Positions 31,190-42,194 are shown, numbered from the stretch's first letter. The stretch: 64,000 bases of DNA from Pyropia haitanensis (GCA_008729055.1 SDUX01000001.1:2891206-2955205), one strand, 5' to 3'. Made by a program: numbers and translations. The notes: generated by a model not told the origin, from the letters alone.

Positions 31190-32367
31190 GCCGCCGCCAC
31201 CACCGCCGCGCCCGCGGCGTGACCCGCGTGGCGGCTCCGCCGCCACCCGCGGCGGCCGTCGCGCGGCGTCGCGTCGACGGTGCCGCGTGGGGCGTGGCCG
31301 CCGCGAGCGGCGTCGCGGGACACGGCCACGCCAGTGGCCGGCCGCGGCGGGCGGCGCGGGTCGCGACGGCTTGGGGTGGGGAAGGGGGGGGGGGGGGGGG
31401 GGGGAGGGCGACCGCGCGTCCCCCGCCGCGGCGGCGGCGGTGCCGACCGCGGCGGGTGCGCGTGCGACGGCCGGTGGGGTGGCGGCGGCCGCCGGTGGCG
31501 GCCGCGTTGGGCGCGGCGCCCGCGCGCTGGCAGTGGCGCCCCGCGCGCGCCGTGCGCGTACAGTCTACCGCCGGGCGGGTACACTCGCGCCGCCGCGGTG
31601 GCAGCTCTGCGGGCGCCGCGGCGGCCGCCACGGCCCGTGTTGGCAACCACGCGCGACCATTGCCGTCGGCGGCGCGGCGGCACCACGTGGCGCCGTCCCC
31701 CCGACGGGTCCGCACGGGCGGCCCCCCCCGCGTCGACGGCGCCGCCTCGCGACGCGGCCGTCCGCCGGCACCCGCGTGTGCGCACCCACCGCCGGTACAG
31801 TACTCCCCAGCAGCCGCCCCGCGGCGCCCCGCGGCGGCGGCCGCCGCGCCGTCCACGCCGCGCGGCTGCCGCCGGCGGCGCGGGGCGGCGCGCGCCACCG
31901 GCACGCGCCGCCCGCCGCGGCCGCCCGCCGCGCGCGCGCGCGCGCGCGCGGCGGGGCGGCCGCCGCGGCGGCCGTGCCGGCCGCCCCCGGGGGGGGTGTG
32001 CGCCGGGGGGGGGCCGCCACGGGCGGCCGCGGTACGGCCGGCCGGGCCGGCCGGCGGGGGGGATGGGGGGGGGGGAGGGGGGGGGGGGGGGGGGGGGGCC
32101 ACCCACCCGCCCGCCCGCCCGCCCGCCGCGGTGCGCCTGGGAGGCTCCCCGCCGCGCCACCGCCGCTGCCGTGGACCGCCCGCGTTGGGGGGTGTGCCGG
32201 GCGGCCTGCCGGGGTTGACGGTGTGCGCGTGGGGGGGGGGGGGGGGGCGTCGCCCATCGGGGGGGGGGGGAGGTGCGGGCGCGGACCGGGCTGGCGCGGC
32301 GGCTGGCGCGGTGTGTCTGGCCCGCCACGGGCGCGTGGCGGTCGCCCGACGCGTCGGGGGTGGGGGC

Positions 32368-32411
32368 GGCAAACACAGTGGGTGCGGCCGGCAAACACAG
32401 TGGGTGCGGCC
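32368..32411. repeat. Two perfect 22-bp tandem units
   Basis: The 22-base unit beginning GGCAAACACAGTGGGTG is repeated exactly at 32368-32389 and 32390-32411. It lies about 270 bases upstream of the pseudoprotease start and could be a regulatory duplication. Confidence 0.85.
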
Positions 32412-32682
32412 GGCGCTGTCTGCGCGCCGCGGGGCGGCTGGCCCAACAGTCGTCCCTCAGAGGCGGGGGGGGGGAGCGCTGCCGCGGGCGGTCTGCCGGT
32501 ACGCGGCGACTGGGAGAGGGGTACCGTACCCCGCTCGGGGATGCCGCCGCGTTGATAGACCGCGCGGGTGGTCCGGGCCCGCGGGCGGCGGCCGAGCCCC
32601 GAGTGGCGGGCCACCGCCGTCCGCCGTCTCTGCCTGTTGCTCACCGCCCAGCCGCCCCCTCGCGGTCCATCCCCTCGCTGTC

Positions 32683-32707
32683 ATGGGTGTGTGCGGCCGC
32701 GCCCTCT

Positions 32708-32741
<34 letters not shown>

Positions 32742-33648
32742 TGCGGTGGCCGCCGCCGTGGCGGCGGCGGCGGGCGTCCCCGCTGCCGCCCCTGCCGCTG
32801 CTGCCGGCTGGGCCATCGGCTCGTCCTCGCGCGCCACCGCCACGGACGTATCCGCGGCCATCCCCGCTGGCACCACCGCCCGCATCCTCGGCGGCCGCGT
32901 CGTCAACGCGGCCGACGCGGACTCGCCGGCGGTCTTCTTCACCAAAATCTTTGCCGCGGACGGCGTCCGCTACTTTTGCGGCGGCTCCCTCATCTCCCGC
33001 CGCCACGTGCTGACGCGCGCGGGCTGCGGCGTGCGGCCAGGCGACCTCCTCCGCGTCGGCGGCACGGGCATCTGGGACGGCCTCGAGCGGCGCGTCGCGG
33101 CGGTCAGCACCCACCCAGACTACGCGCCCGCCAGCCTCTTGTACGACGTGGCGGTGCTGACGATGGCGGACCCCCCAACGGCGGCGGACCTGGACGCCGC
33201 GGCCGTCGTCCCCGCCCGCCTCAACGGCTGGGTGTGGACGGAAGGCGCCGGCGCCAAGCCGTCGGCCTTTGTCGTGGCGGGCTTTGGCGCCACCGACGCG
33301 GCGGCGGCGACGCTCGGCAGCGCCACGCTGCGCGTCGGCACGCAGCGCCGGTCGGACTGGGCGGCGTGCACGCCCGCCACCGCCGCGATCCCCGTGCCGA
33401 CCGTCGCGGCGGCGCAGGTGTGTACCAACGCGGACGCGGCGGCGGCGACGGCGGGCCTCTGCGCCAACGATGGCGGCGGGCCGCTGGCACGCCGCTACAC
33501 GTGGCGGGGGCGCACCGTGTGGCAGCTGTTTGGGGTGGCGAGCTACTGGGTCGCCCACGGGGGGGGGGACGCGTGCGCGCTGGGCCTGCCCAACGTGTAC
33601 ACGCGGGTGCAGTTTGTGCGGCAGTGGATTTGGGAGCAGATGGTGTGA
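32683..33648 (+). CDS. Secreted trypsin-fold (S1) pseudoprotease 1
   Basis: 321 residues, one exon. The Met at 32683 begins a long Ala-rich hydrophobic leader (~1-45), consistent with a signal peptide. The chymotrypsin fold is clear: ARILGGRVV, FCGGSLISRRHVLTRAGC, LLYDVAVLTM, VVAGFGA, CTNADA..., LCANDGGGPL, FGVASYW and PNVYTRVQFVRQWI. Only the Asp (Asp155) of the triad remains. The His of TAAHC is Gly114 (TRAGC), and the Ser of GDSGGP is Gly264 (NDGGGP). It therefore cannot work as a classical serine protease and is better seen as a binding protein or regulator. The paralogue at 45688-46611 has the same loss of His and a different replacement of Ser. The reading frame and Cys positions are well kept, so this is not a decaying gene. 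Confidence 0.85.
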
Positions 33649-34169
33649 TGAGGGGCGGCGTGTGTGGGACGAACAGAGGGGGGAGGGGGGAGGGGAGGGG
33701 GGGGGGGTGGGGGGGGGGGGGGCTGTGTGTGCGGGACGAACGGAGAGGTGTGGTGGGGAGGGGGGGGGGCGGGGGGAGTTGCAAGGAGTGGGGAGACCGC
33801 GTCGGCCAGGTCGTCGACGGCTGGTGGCGCACCAGATGACCTCGCGCATTGGCAAACTGTGCGGAACAGGGACGGGAAGGGGAAACCGAGTCGGCGGAGA
33901 GCCACCACGCATGCCGCATCCGGAGCGAGGCCCGGCACCTCGCCAGCCATGAACCAGCGGTGCGCTCGAGGGTGTCCACCAGTACGGTACAAACGCCTGC
34001 GGGCAATGGACACTCGTCACCGTGGATGCGCCAACTTCCCTCGACACGGTCCCACCACGCCGATACGATACCCGCAATCAGAGAGAGAGAGAGAGAAAAA
34101 AAAAAATAAGACGCAGGACGGTTTTAAAGAAAGCGCGCATGCCAGAGCGTGCGGACCCCCCCCCCCCCG
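33649..34169. other. Intergenic between convergent genes
   Basis: G-rich tracts (33675-33780), then a lower-GC stretch with a GA microsatellite and A run (34080-34107). No gene is seen. Confidence 0.45.
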
Positions 34170-35087
34170 TCACCGAGGTTGCATGGGCGGCTGGAGGGCC
34201 CCCGCGGCCTCTGCGGCCTTCAATCTCCACGTCACGTTGATCAGCTTGAGCGACACCTTGACCACGTTGCGGTACTCGGTGCCGTGCATCACCGCCACGT
34301 CGGCGGCGACGACCTCGCCCATCGGGTTGGGCTCAAACGTCAGGAGCCCCACCTCCCCCGCCCGCGCCTTGACCACCTGGTCGATCGAAAACTGGACGTT
34401 GCCGACCAGCCGGTGCGAGCCAATCCCCTTGTACTTGTACACCTGCAGCAGCAGGGAGGTGCCGTCGAGGCCCGCACCCGCCAGGCCCAGCTCGTCGAGC
34501 CCGCGCTTGAGCGTGTCAAACTGGCCCCAGCGGAACTCGGACAGGCGGCAGCGCTCCGACTGGGCCACCCGCACCCAGTGGCCCGCCGCCGCCCGGCTGA
34601 GCGTATAAAACAGCAGCGTCTTGCCACCATAAAAGACCGTCTCGGCGAGCTGGAGGTCCAGCTCCAGCGACCGCGGCTCCCGCATCTGCTGGTACACGTC
34701 CGTCGCGGACAGCAGCGCCACCGCCGCGGCGGACCGCTCCCCCCCGCCGCGCACAATCGGCAGCGACACCTGCGCGCCGTCGACGGCGGTGAGGGCGCCC
34801 AGCGGCGTCGTCGCGTAGCCGAGGTGCGCCGACGTGCCGGGCGCGACCTGCTTGTGGTAAAAGTCGACGCGGAGGACCGTCGCGTCGGCGGCCGCGGCGG
34901 GCACGCGGACGCCAGTCACCCAGGCGGGGCGGGTGGTGTTGGGCAGCCGCTCCGTGCGGCCCAGCTCCGTGTCCCCGTCTGCGGCGGCGCCGACAGATGA
35001 CACCACCGCGATGGGGTCGGTGCGGACGATGGAGCCGCGGAGGCCGTGGGCGGCAACCTTGATTTCCACCTGGTGCCACGCCGCCAT
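34170..35087 (-). CDS. Tandem C2-domain protein, copine-like without the vWA domain
   Basis: 305 residues, one exon, starting MAAWHQVEIKVAAHGLRG. The first C2-like unit has VEIKV, SDP-like TDPIAVV, and GRTERLPNTTRPAWVTGVRV, the copine-style GRTE-x-NTLNPxW strand pair, followed by LRVDFYHK and HLGYATTPL. The second has LELDLQLAETVFYGGKTLLFYTLS, WVRVAQSERC, LLLQVYKYKGIGSHRLVGNVQFSIDQVVK and a final VKVSLKLINVTW. C2 domains bind membranes, often with calcium. The second unit lacks the usual Asp cluster (GKSDPF is GGKTLLF), so calcium binding by it is doubtful. The protein stops where copines continue into a von Willebrand A domain. A C/T-rich leader precedes the start on its strand. Confidence 0.7.
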   Translation of the reverse strand: MAAWHQVEIKVAAHGLRGSIVRTDPIAVVSSVGAAADGDTELGRTERLPNTTRPAWVTGVRVPAAAADATVLRVDFYHKQVAPGTSAHLGYATTPLGALTAVDGAQVSLPIVRGGGERSAAAVALLSATDVYQQMREPRSLELDLQLAETVFYGGKTLLFYTLSRAAAGHWVRVAQSERCRLSEFRWGQFDTLKRGLDELGLAGAGLDGTSLLLQVYKYKGIGSHRLVGNVQFSIDQVVKARAGEVGLLTFEPNPMGEVVAADVAVMHGTEYRNVVKVSLKLINVTWRLKAAEAAGALQPPMQPR

Positions 35088-37771
35088 CGTGACCAGTGGT
35101 TCAGTGCGGGGAAGGGGCGAGGGAAGGGGAGGGGAGATTGTGAGCAGCAACAAGAGGGGAACGGGTCGCAAGGGGGGAGAGCGGGGAGGACGTACGATAG
35201 AGGCAGCGGAAGGGAAGCAAAAGGCAGAGGCAGGGGAGGAAGCAAAGGGGGAGGAAGGGGGAGCAGGGGGGAGCAGGGGGGAGGAAGGGGGAGGCGAATG
35301 AGGTGCGGGGGAGGCAGCCGATGGGACTGACGAAAAGCGGGCGCCCGCCGACGACAAGGCTCCGTCACAGCACACGAGGTTCACCGTGCAGACGGGGCAC
35401 ACGGCAGCGCCGCCGCGCGCCCCAGCGGGCCAAGGCGGGACGCGAGCGTTCCCCCCCCACCCCCCCAGCGTGCACGCGGCCGAGGCGCGCTGCCCGCCAG
35501 AGCGCGCACCCAAACCCAACCGGCGGGCAGCCGGCCGGCGGGGCGCGCACCCACAGGCCGGGCGGGCGGGGGGGGGGGGCGTGGGCGACCCCGCCGCCGC
35601 GGCTCGCCGCGTGGGCTGACGAGGTGCACGCGGCACGCCGACCAGGCGGCCGCCCCCTCGCCGCAGCGCACGCGCTCCCGCACACGAGCGCCAGCGAAGG
35701 GGGGGGGGGGGGGGCGGGGGGGGGGAGGTTGGCGGGTCGGCGGCCGCCCGCCACGAGGATGATGGAAGAGGGGGGCCCGCGGAGACTGTCGGCGGCGGGG
35801 CCCACCGGCCGCCGCGGCACCGGCAGCGCGGTGGGGGAAGGGGGGGGGGGGGGTGGGGGAGGCTGTGGCCAGCAATGCCCGCGCTGGTGCGCTGGGGGGG
35901 GTGGGGGGGGGGGACGGTGCAGCGGCGGCAGGCCCGCGGTGGGCGGAACCTCGTCAGGCGGGGGCGCGGCGCAGAGGACTTGCCCTGTCGCGCTGGGCGC
36001 GCGGGCGGGGAACCCTCGCGGGAGGTGCCCGCGCCGCACTGTGTACAGCAAGGACAATGCCGCAGCCGCTGCGGCCGCGGCCGTGCCGCCGCGAGGCCCG
36101 CGGCGTGGACGTGGAGGTGGCTTGGCGCAGACGGCGAGAAACGCTTTCCACTCAGAAACGGAGTGTGTACCGTGTACATGCCAGTGGGTTCCATGTGGAT
36201 GTTGGCCATCCATCGGGATGACATATCCAAAGGTACATACATTGTACTGGCGAGCCAATGTACGAGCGTGTGTCCTCTCCCGCCGAGCTGCTCGCGGCCG
36301 CGGGCGCGGCCGTGGGCACGGCCGCGAGCCGCCGCCCGTCTTCCCACCGCGGACCAGGCACAGCAAAGCGGCCGGCCGCGGCGAGCCGCCGCACCCGCCC
36401 ATCGTCAACGCGGCCCTGTGGCAAGAGAGCGTGGTGAGGGCGAGAGGGGGGGGGGGAATTGATGCGGTAGGCAGGAGCTCACGCCAAGAGTGCTTGGCGT
36501 GTCGCCCCGGCGGTCCTCCGCTGCCTGTGCCCACTGGGAAGGGGTACCCGGGGGGGGATGGGGGGGTGGACGCACACGGCCGGCAGCGATGTTCAAAGCC
36601 GTGCCCGTTTCGTCGGCGCGCCCCCGAGTGGGGGAAGGCCGGCCGCGGCGCAGCCGCGCCCCTTTGGGGTGGAGAGCGGTGGTGGCCTAGACAGAGTGCC
36701 ATCGCGGCGTGGGGGTGGGAGAGGACGGACGACTGGGGAGGAGCCCCTGGACGGGTGGCGGCCGTCGCCCCACCTCGGCGGCCTCTGCACGTTTGATGAC
36801 TTGGCTTGCCATGCCCAGGGTAGGGCGCGCACGCGGCGGGCGGGCCCCACAAAAGGGGCACCGCACGGTAAGGGCGTCGCCCGTTGCGGGCACCGACCAT
36901 ACCCCCGACCACACGATACCTCGCGCGGCGTTGGCGGGGCCGTGTGGGTGGAAGGTCGCCGGTTCCGCCAGGGGTGTGACGCGACGGGCCAGCCGCAAGG
37001 GCAGCTTCCGCGGGGCGCGGCCGACGCCGCCGCACGCGTCTTCCCCTGGACGTGCGGAACCGAAAAAGGCGGCGGCAGTGGGGAGCGGCGCCCGCCTTGC
37101 CCAGCATCAAGCGCCGCTCCTCTCACCGTTCACAGCCACTGCCGCTAGCTCGCGCCCCCCTCCCCCCCCCAAACACAAAGCCAAGAAGGCAAGCGGCCAT
37201 CCCCCGCTCCCCCCGCGACGCGCACAGGCCCCACATAGGCCCAACCGCCACCATGGCCGCCGTCCGTGCAGCGGCGGCGGCCACCGTGGCCCCCCGCCGC
37301 GGCCGCAACGGACACCCACCCCCGCGCGGCGCAACCGGAATTCGCGGTCAACACCGCTCTGTGTGCTGACAACACCGCCACGGGGGGGGACGCCCACGGG
37401 GGGGGACGCCCACGGGGGGGATGTAGTGGACCTGCCGCCGGTACCGGCGTCGGCGGCTCCCCACATGTATGGCGGCTGCAGCTCCCCAACATCTGCTATG
37501 GGACACACCGATGACAGGGAACGCAGTCAACGCCTTCCGCAGCACGTTCTAGGTCGTGTCGTGGGGCAGTCGTTACGGTCTGTTCCTCTTGTTCGTCTGC
37601 TTCTCCGCCAGTCTATAATCATATATACTGTACATGCTGCCGACCAGGCGGCGCTAGAGGCCGCCGAGGGTGAATGCGATCCCAAGCAGGCGCCCTCCCC
37701 GGCACCAGGACGCCCTCCTCCTTCATTCCCCCGCCCCCCAACAACAGAGAGCAGAAGGCCCAGTGGCACGG
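35088..37771. other. No supported gene
   Basis: The first ~250 bases are the purine-rich complement of a C/T-rich leader for the C2 gene. Beyond this, a minus-strand frame of ~580 codons (35365-37110) and plus-strand frames are open, but none has a recognisable domain. A short CPFCG motif occurs on the minus strand near 36870, with no partner Cys/His. Confidence 0.45.
37378..37421. repeat. 16-bp tandem repeat ACGCCCACGGGGGGGG, ~2.5 units
   Basis: Units start at 37390 and 37406, with a partial unit before. No function is evident. Confidence 0.7.
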
Positions 37772-38505
37772 TCACCACGCAGGAGCCCCCCCATACGCGC
37801 CACGCCGCGGCCCAGAGATCGGGGTGGGTGCGCTGTACAAGGGGCAGGTGACGCCGCTCGCCGGCGAAACGCCGCCGAGCGCACCGCCGCCACCGCCGCC
37901 GGGCAGCGGTGGCGCCACGTCCAACCCAGCCGGCGGAGGGTTGTCCCCCCACGCCCACCGCAGGCAGTGGCGGGGGTCGCCCGCCGTGGGGGCCGCGGCG
38001 GCGGCGGCGGCAGCGGCAGCGGTGGCGGCGGCGGCGGCGGCAGCCTCCCGGCTCGCCTCAAGCAACTCATCCTTCGCGGCGCGGTCGACCCCCACCGCTG
38101 CCCCGTGCCAGCCTTGCCGTCAACCGCCACGGCGAGGTACTCTCCTGCAGCGAGGACGCCCACCCTCCCCAACATTCCCCCCGCACCCCTCCCTTCCGCG
38201 GGTGGCGACGCACACCAGCCACCGCCGCGGTGGAAAGCCCCGCCCCCCCCCCCCCCCCCCACCTGCACCGGCGCCGCGCCGGGGAGCACCAGGTTGGCAG
38301 ACGCCGCCACCACCCTCAACGCGCACGCCACCGTCCCCACCCCACCGTGTACGTGCGCGCGCGCCGTCCCCGACGTGGAAAGCCGGTAGCCGTCCACCGT
38401 CAGGTCTGCATGTCTCGACCGCACGGTTCGGTCCGAGACTGCGACCACGACCGTGACCGCGACCGCGCGTGGGCACGTGTTGGCTCTGAGGCGGGAATCC
38501 TCCAC
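37772..38505 (-). CDS. Possible unidentified gene downstream of the hydrolase
   Basis: Two non-repetitive minus-strand readings suggest exons. One is VSDRTVRSRHADLTVDGY followed by ALRVVAASANLVLPGAAPVQ (38440-38270), ending at CAG|GTGGGG. The other is VDRAAKDELLEASREAAA and DPRHCLRWAWGDNPPPAGLD (38090-37772), in a different frame and ending at a stop. An intron or a frame break must separate them; the boundary is unclear. The first part overlaps the 3' end of the hydrolase reading frame in another frame on the same strand. No domain is recognised. Confidence 0.25.
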
Positions 38506-40034
38506 GACTCCATCGGGGGCTCTGCTCCGTCCGCCGCCACAGTGACCGCGCGATCAGCCGAGCGCATGTCAGCACTCTCCTCCGATTCCACCTCTGGCGC
38601 AGGGCGGAAGGCGGCGATTGCCTCGATGAAGCCGCCCGGCTTCTCAAAAAAGGGGCAGTGGTCCGCGCCCTTGACCACGTGCAGGGTCACCCGATAGTTC
38701 AGCCGCTGCATCACCGCGTACAGCGTGTGGATGTCTTCGACCGGCATGCTGCTGTCCGTCTCCCCACAGACAATCTGAATGTCAATGGGGAGGGCGCCCT
38801 TCGTGCCCCGCCGTTCGAGCTCCCCCAACATTGGACGCGTCACCACCCCCACCCGCCGCACCGCCGGCCGCTCCCGGCCATTGCGGCCGCGCACCATCCG
38901 CCGCTCCCGGTGGATGCGCACCATCGGCCGCACCGCCGCGTCGCCCGACGCGGGCACCTGCGTGGCTAGCTGCCACGTCAGGTCCCGCGTCGGCGTGTAC
39001 GACGACTCGAGCGGGTACTTCCACCGGTAAAACGAGAGGCCCAGCAGCCCCCCGCGGCGCGCCACAATTGACGGGGGCAGGGAGAAGTAGATGGCACGGC
39101 CGAGCGCGAGGCGGGAGGTGATGGCCGCGGGGGACACGAGGACCATCTGCGTGACCCGGCCGGGCGGCAGCGCAAACGCCAGCTCCAGCGCGAGGTACGC
39201 GCCGAGGGAGTGGGCCATCAGCCCAAACCCAGCCGTGATGCCCAGGCCCGCCAGCGCCTGCAGGGTCGGCGTCAAGAAAAAGTCGAGGCTGTCCTCGGTG
39301 GTGCGGCCACGAAAGACGGGCCGCGCGGAGCGCCCCCAGCCGGGCAGGTCGAGCGCGTAGACGCACCAGCCCTGTGCGACGAGGTCGTCAAAGTTGAGGT
39401 GAAAAAACGCCGCCGACATGGAGTGCCCGTGCAGCAGAAGCAGCGGCGGGTTGGTGCGGTCGCCCACAATGACGGCGTGGAGGTCGCCCACGCAGGTGGG
39501 CACAAACACGTGCTCATACGGGTTGCTCACCGATGAGCTCAGCAGCCGCTCCTCTGACCGCCGCACCTGCTCCCGGGGGGAGGGGGTGAGGAAGGACAGG
39601 ACCAGCCGCTGGGCCTCCCAAAAGAGCAGCACCTCCGCGCCCAGCGACAGCACCGCCTTGGCCACCGCCACCAGCGGGTGCATGGCCGCCGTCACCGGGG
39701 AGCGCCCGACCGGCCGAGGCCACTCCCGCGCAGGCGCCGGGGCGCCACCCGACGCGTCGGCGGCGGGGGTGGACGCCGCCCGCGGCGGTGACGAAAGCGC
39801 GGGCAGCGAAGCGCCGCCAAGCCACGCGGCGCGGCGGGAGCCGACACCCAGCCACGACGGGTACGATGACGGCGGCTCGGCGCGCGAGCCGCGAGGTGGG
39901 CCACACAGGGCGCGCGGCCGCCGCGCCGCCCGGCCGCCTCCGCAAACACAGGCCGGCCGGGGCGCTGCCAGCGGCAGCCAGGCGCGAGGCGCCGACGGGG
40001 TGTAGGCCACCACACAGCGGCGGGTCATTCCCAA
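38400..40034 (-). CDS. Alpha/beta hydrolase, ABHD4/5 (CGI-58)-like, with transit-type leader
   Basis: 544 residues from ATG40034, or 427 from an inner Met at 39683. The fold is an alpha/beta hydrolase: PLLLLHGHSMSAAFFHLNFDDL (oxyanion loop), VYALDLPGWGRSARP, the nucleophile elbow AHSLGAY with Ser276, CGETDSSMPVED with Asp427, and GADHCPFFEKPGGF with His459. The triad is complete, unlike animal CGI-58, which lacks the Ser. The DLPGWGRSARP segment and N-terminal WEAQRL helix are most like the ABHD4/ABHD5/plant CGI-58 group of lipid hydrolases and acyltransferases. The first ~115 residues are Ala/Pro/Arg-rich and resemble an organelle transit peptide. The carboxy tail after residue ~475 is acidic, then Arg/Ser-rich (RSRSRSWSQSR). 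Substrate is unknown. Confidence 0.8.
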   Translation of the reverse strand: MGMTRRCVVAYTPSAPRAWLPLAAPRPACVCGGGRAARRPRALCGPPRGSRAEPPSSYPSWLGVGSRRAAWLGGASLPALSSPPRAASTPAADASGGAPAPAREWPRPVGRSPVTAAMHPLVAVAKAVLSLGAEVLLFWEAQRLVLSFLTPSPREQVRRSEERLLSSSVSNPYEHVFVPTCVGDLHAVIVGDRTNPPLLLLHGHSMSAAFFHLNFDDLVAQGWCVYALDLPGWGRSARPVFRGRTTEDSLDFFLTPTLQALAGLGITAGFGLMAHSLGAYLALELAFALPPGRVTQMVLVSPAAITSRLALGRAIYFSLPPSIVARRGGLLGLSFYRWKYPLESSYTPTRDLTWQLATQVPASGDAAVRPMVRIHRERRMVRGRNGRERPAVRRVGVVTRPMLGELERRGTKGALPIDIQIVCGETDSSMPVEDIHTLYAVMQRLNYRVTLHVVKGADHCPFFEKPGGFIEAIAAFRPAPEVESEESADMRSADRAVTVAADGAEPPMESWRIPASEPTRAHARSRSRSWSQSRTEPCGRDMQT

Positions 40035-40918
40035 CTCGTGGGAGCGTCCGCCAGCGGCTCACACGCCCCAAGCGTCGTAGACAGTGGCGGGCACCACAAA
40101 AACACAAGACGCCGCCGCCCACGAGCCAACGACGCGCCGCCCGCGGCCACCGCCGCGCCAGACGCAAACCCGAACGCAGAGCTCCTCGGGAAGGATAATC
40201 ACGCCGTCAACGAGGTGGGGGGCGGCCGGCACGTGACGACACAAAAAGAGGAGGCTGGACAAAGGCGGCCGTGCACGAATGACAAGGGAAGAGCGCTCAC
40301 GGTGGAGGAGACGCCAGCCTCGTCGGCGCCAGTGTCCCACCAACCAAACTGCGCGCTCCAACGCCGCCCGGCCTGTCTGGCCCTCCGCGGAGGGCCCGTG
40401 CGGCTTTCACCAGCCGCAGGCTCCGCACGGTGCGGCGGGCGGGTGGAATTTCCAGTGCCGCGAGGCGAGTCCAGATTCGGCCACCCCATTGACTGGATGC
40501 AAACGGGCGGGAACAAAACCGCCGCCGGATGCCGCGCGGGGTGCGGCTGCGCGATCCCACGGACGGGTGACGCTCCCGCGCCGGGCCGGGCCGCCCCTTT
40601 CGCGGGATGCTTCTGGACGAACGCACGCTTCCGACCGTTCAGGTCGAGTGCGTGTCCGCGCGCTTGAGAGGTGGTTGGCGCCAAGCTGCTGTGTGGTGGT
40701 TGGTCGCAAGCTGTTGGTGGGACTGTCTGGTCTGGTGAGTATGCTGACAGTAGTTCTGAACCGATTATAATTGTTGTATTTGTCTCGAACAAGCAGGCAA
40801 AGTGAACAAATCTCAGGCTCGGAAAGTGTCTGGACTTTCTCCGCCTTCGCCACGGTGTGTGCACGACCAACCCACGGACTTGCCGCCGCTCACGCGGTCT
40901 CCTTGGCTGCTCGGGACA

Positions 40919-40984
40919 TGACTCATCGGCCCAGACATGACTCATCTACGATACAGCCGGGCTTGGCGGCCCAGAGATGACTCA
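40919..40984. promoter_or_regulatory. Cluster of three TGACTCA (AP-1/GCN4-type) sites in a direct repeat
   Basis: Perfect TGACTCA heptamers lie at 40919-40925, 40938-40944 and 40978-40984. The last two sit inside ~30-base near-identical direct repeats (GCCCAGA[CG]ATGACTCATC..., starting 40929 and 40969, 40-base period). TGACTCA is the classic bZIP dimer site. The nearest downstream start is the ZIP transporter, 1.25 kb away, and the hydrolase start lies ~0.9 kb away on the other side. Regulatory function is inferred. Confidence 0.5.
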
Positions 40985-42194
40985 TCTACGACACGGCCAC
41001 TGTCAGCGACGCCATGGGGTTTGGGGATGGATGATTGGGTTTTCCCTTTCCGAGCTCGCGGTCGGCTCCCCGCACACCGCTATGTACGTTGGCCAGTCCT
41101 CGCGGCTGGGTGTGCGGGCCGCCGTCTGAGCCAGCTTGCGCCCAATCGTGCGCACCGCCCCCTCCCACCCCGGGCGTCACCACCCCCGCCTCGGTGGGTC
41201 ACCCACAACCGTGTCGTCGACATCGGCTAGGACGCCGTCGTTATCGATGGGTGACGGCGGTGACGACCGCCGTTGCGCGAGGTCAGTCCCCGTTGATCCA
41301 ATAGCGCCGGTGCTCCACCGGGGTCGATGCCGGCGGGCAGCCGCGCGTGGATCTGGGTGCAGCGCACGTTGGAGCGGCACCGGGGGACGGACGCACAGCG
41401 ACCGGCGCGAGGCTGCGTCCGCCCCGCCGGCCGGCCGACTGCCCGAGTGGGGGTCAGCTTGGCTTTGAACACAGCTGCAACCCGGTTTTGGCGAGGGGGG
41501 GGGGGGGGGGCGTGAGTGTGCCTGGGCAGTAGCGGCGTTTCGTTGCAGCATCCCCAGAGGCGGTCGTCCGCCCCCCGCCTTGAAAGGTGTCAACCACCAG
41601 GCCCGCGCCGGTGGGCGTTCTCTCACTGGCACCCGCGGTGGCCAGCGCCGCCATATCTCCGCGAGAGCGGGTGCGTGCGGCACGAGCCGTCGGCGCGGGA
41701 GGGCGGGGTGGCGGGGGAGTATCCCCGCCGCGACTTTGTCAGCGGCGCCCGGGGCGGTCGGGCGCGCTGGGCGGCATCGGCGGCGAGTGGGCGGGTGCTC
41801 GGCAGCACCGTCTATCTACTTTAGGCTGGGCCTATTGTGCGTCAGCCGCCCGCGCGCTAGTTTGGGAACGCGGGGTACGTAGGCCGCCGCCGGAGCGGCC
41901 GTGGCAGCCGCGGCCACACCCTTCGCGCGCTGCACACACTGCCAGACCGCGGCCGTCACCGCCACGCACTCCCCCGCTCGTTGCGCGGTACAAGAGAGGC
42001 ACAGCTGGGGGGCGAGCAGCGGCCGCCGCCGTCGAGCGCTTGCGCGGCCTCGGTGCCGCGTCCCGTATTCTTTCGGCTGTGCTCCATCCCCACCGACGTG
42101 CCACAATCTTGATCTGTCGCCCGCCGCCCAAGGGATCCCCCAGCTGTGGTGCCGCAGCTGCGCGGCTAGCGCTGTGCGGCATCAACGTCCCTCT

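Larger units (their letters stand above)
30859..32682. other. Extremely GC-rich region without a supported gene
   Basis: CG trinucleotide repeats and G runs (31385-31405, 32055-32098, 32230-32270). Both strands are open for over 500 codons with Arg/Pro/Gly-rich products, which I regard as shadows. It holds two tandem repeats, listed separately, and at its right edge the leader of the pseudoprotease gene. Confidence 0.5.

Noticed and set aside
32683..33648. Active trypsin
   Set aside because: His and Ser of the triad are both replaced by Gly.
35365..37110. 581-codon minus-strand frame
   Set aside because: No recognisable domain and a Pro/Arg-rich product; the single CPFCG near 36870 belongs to another frame and has no partner ligands.
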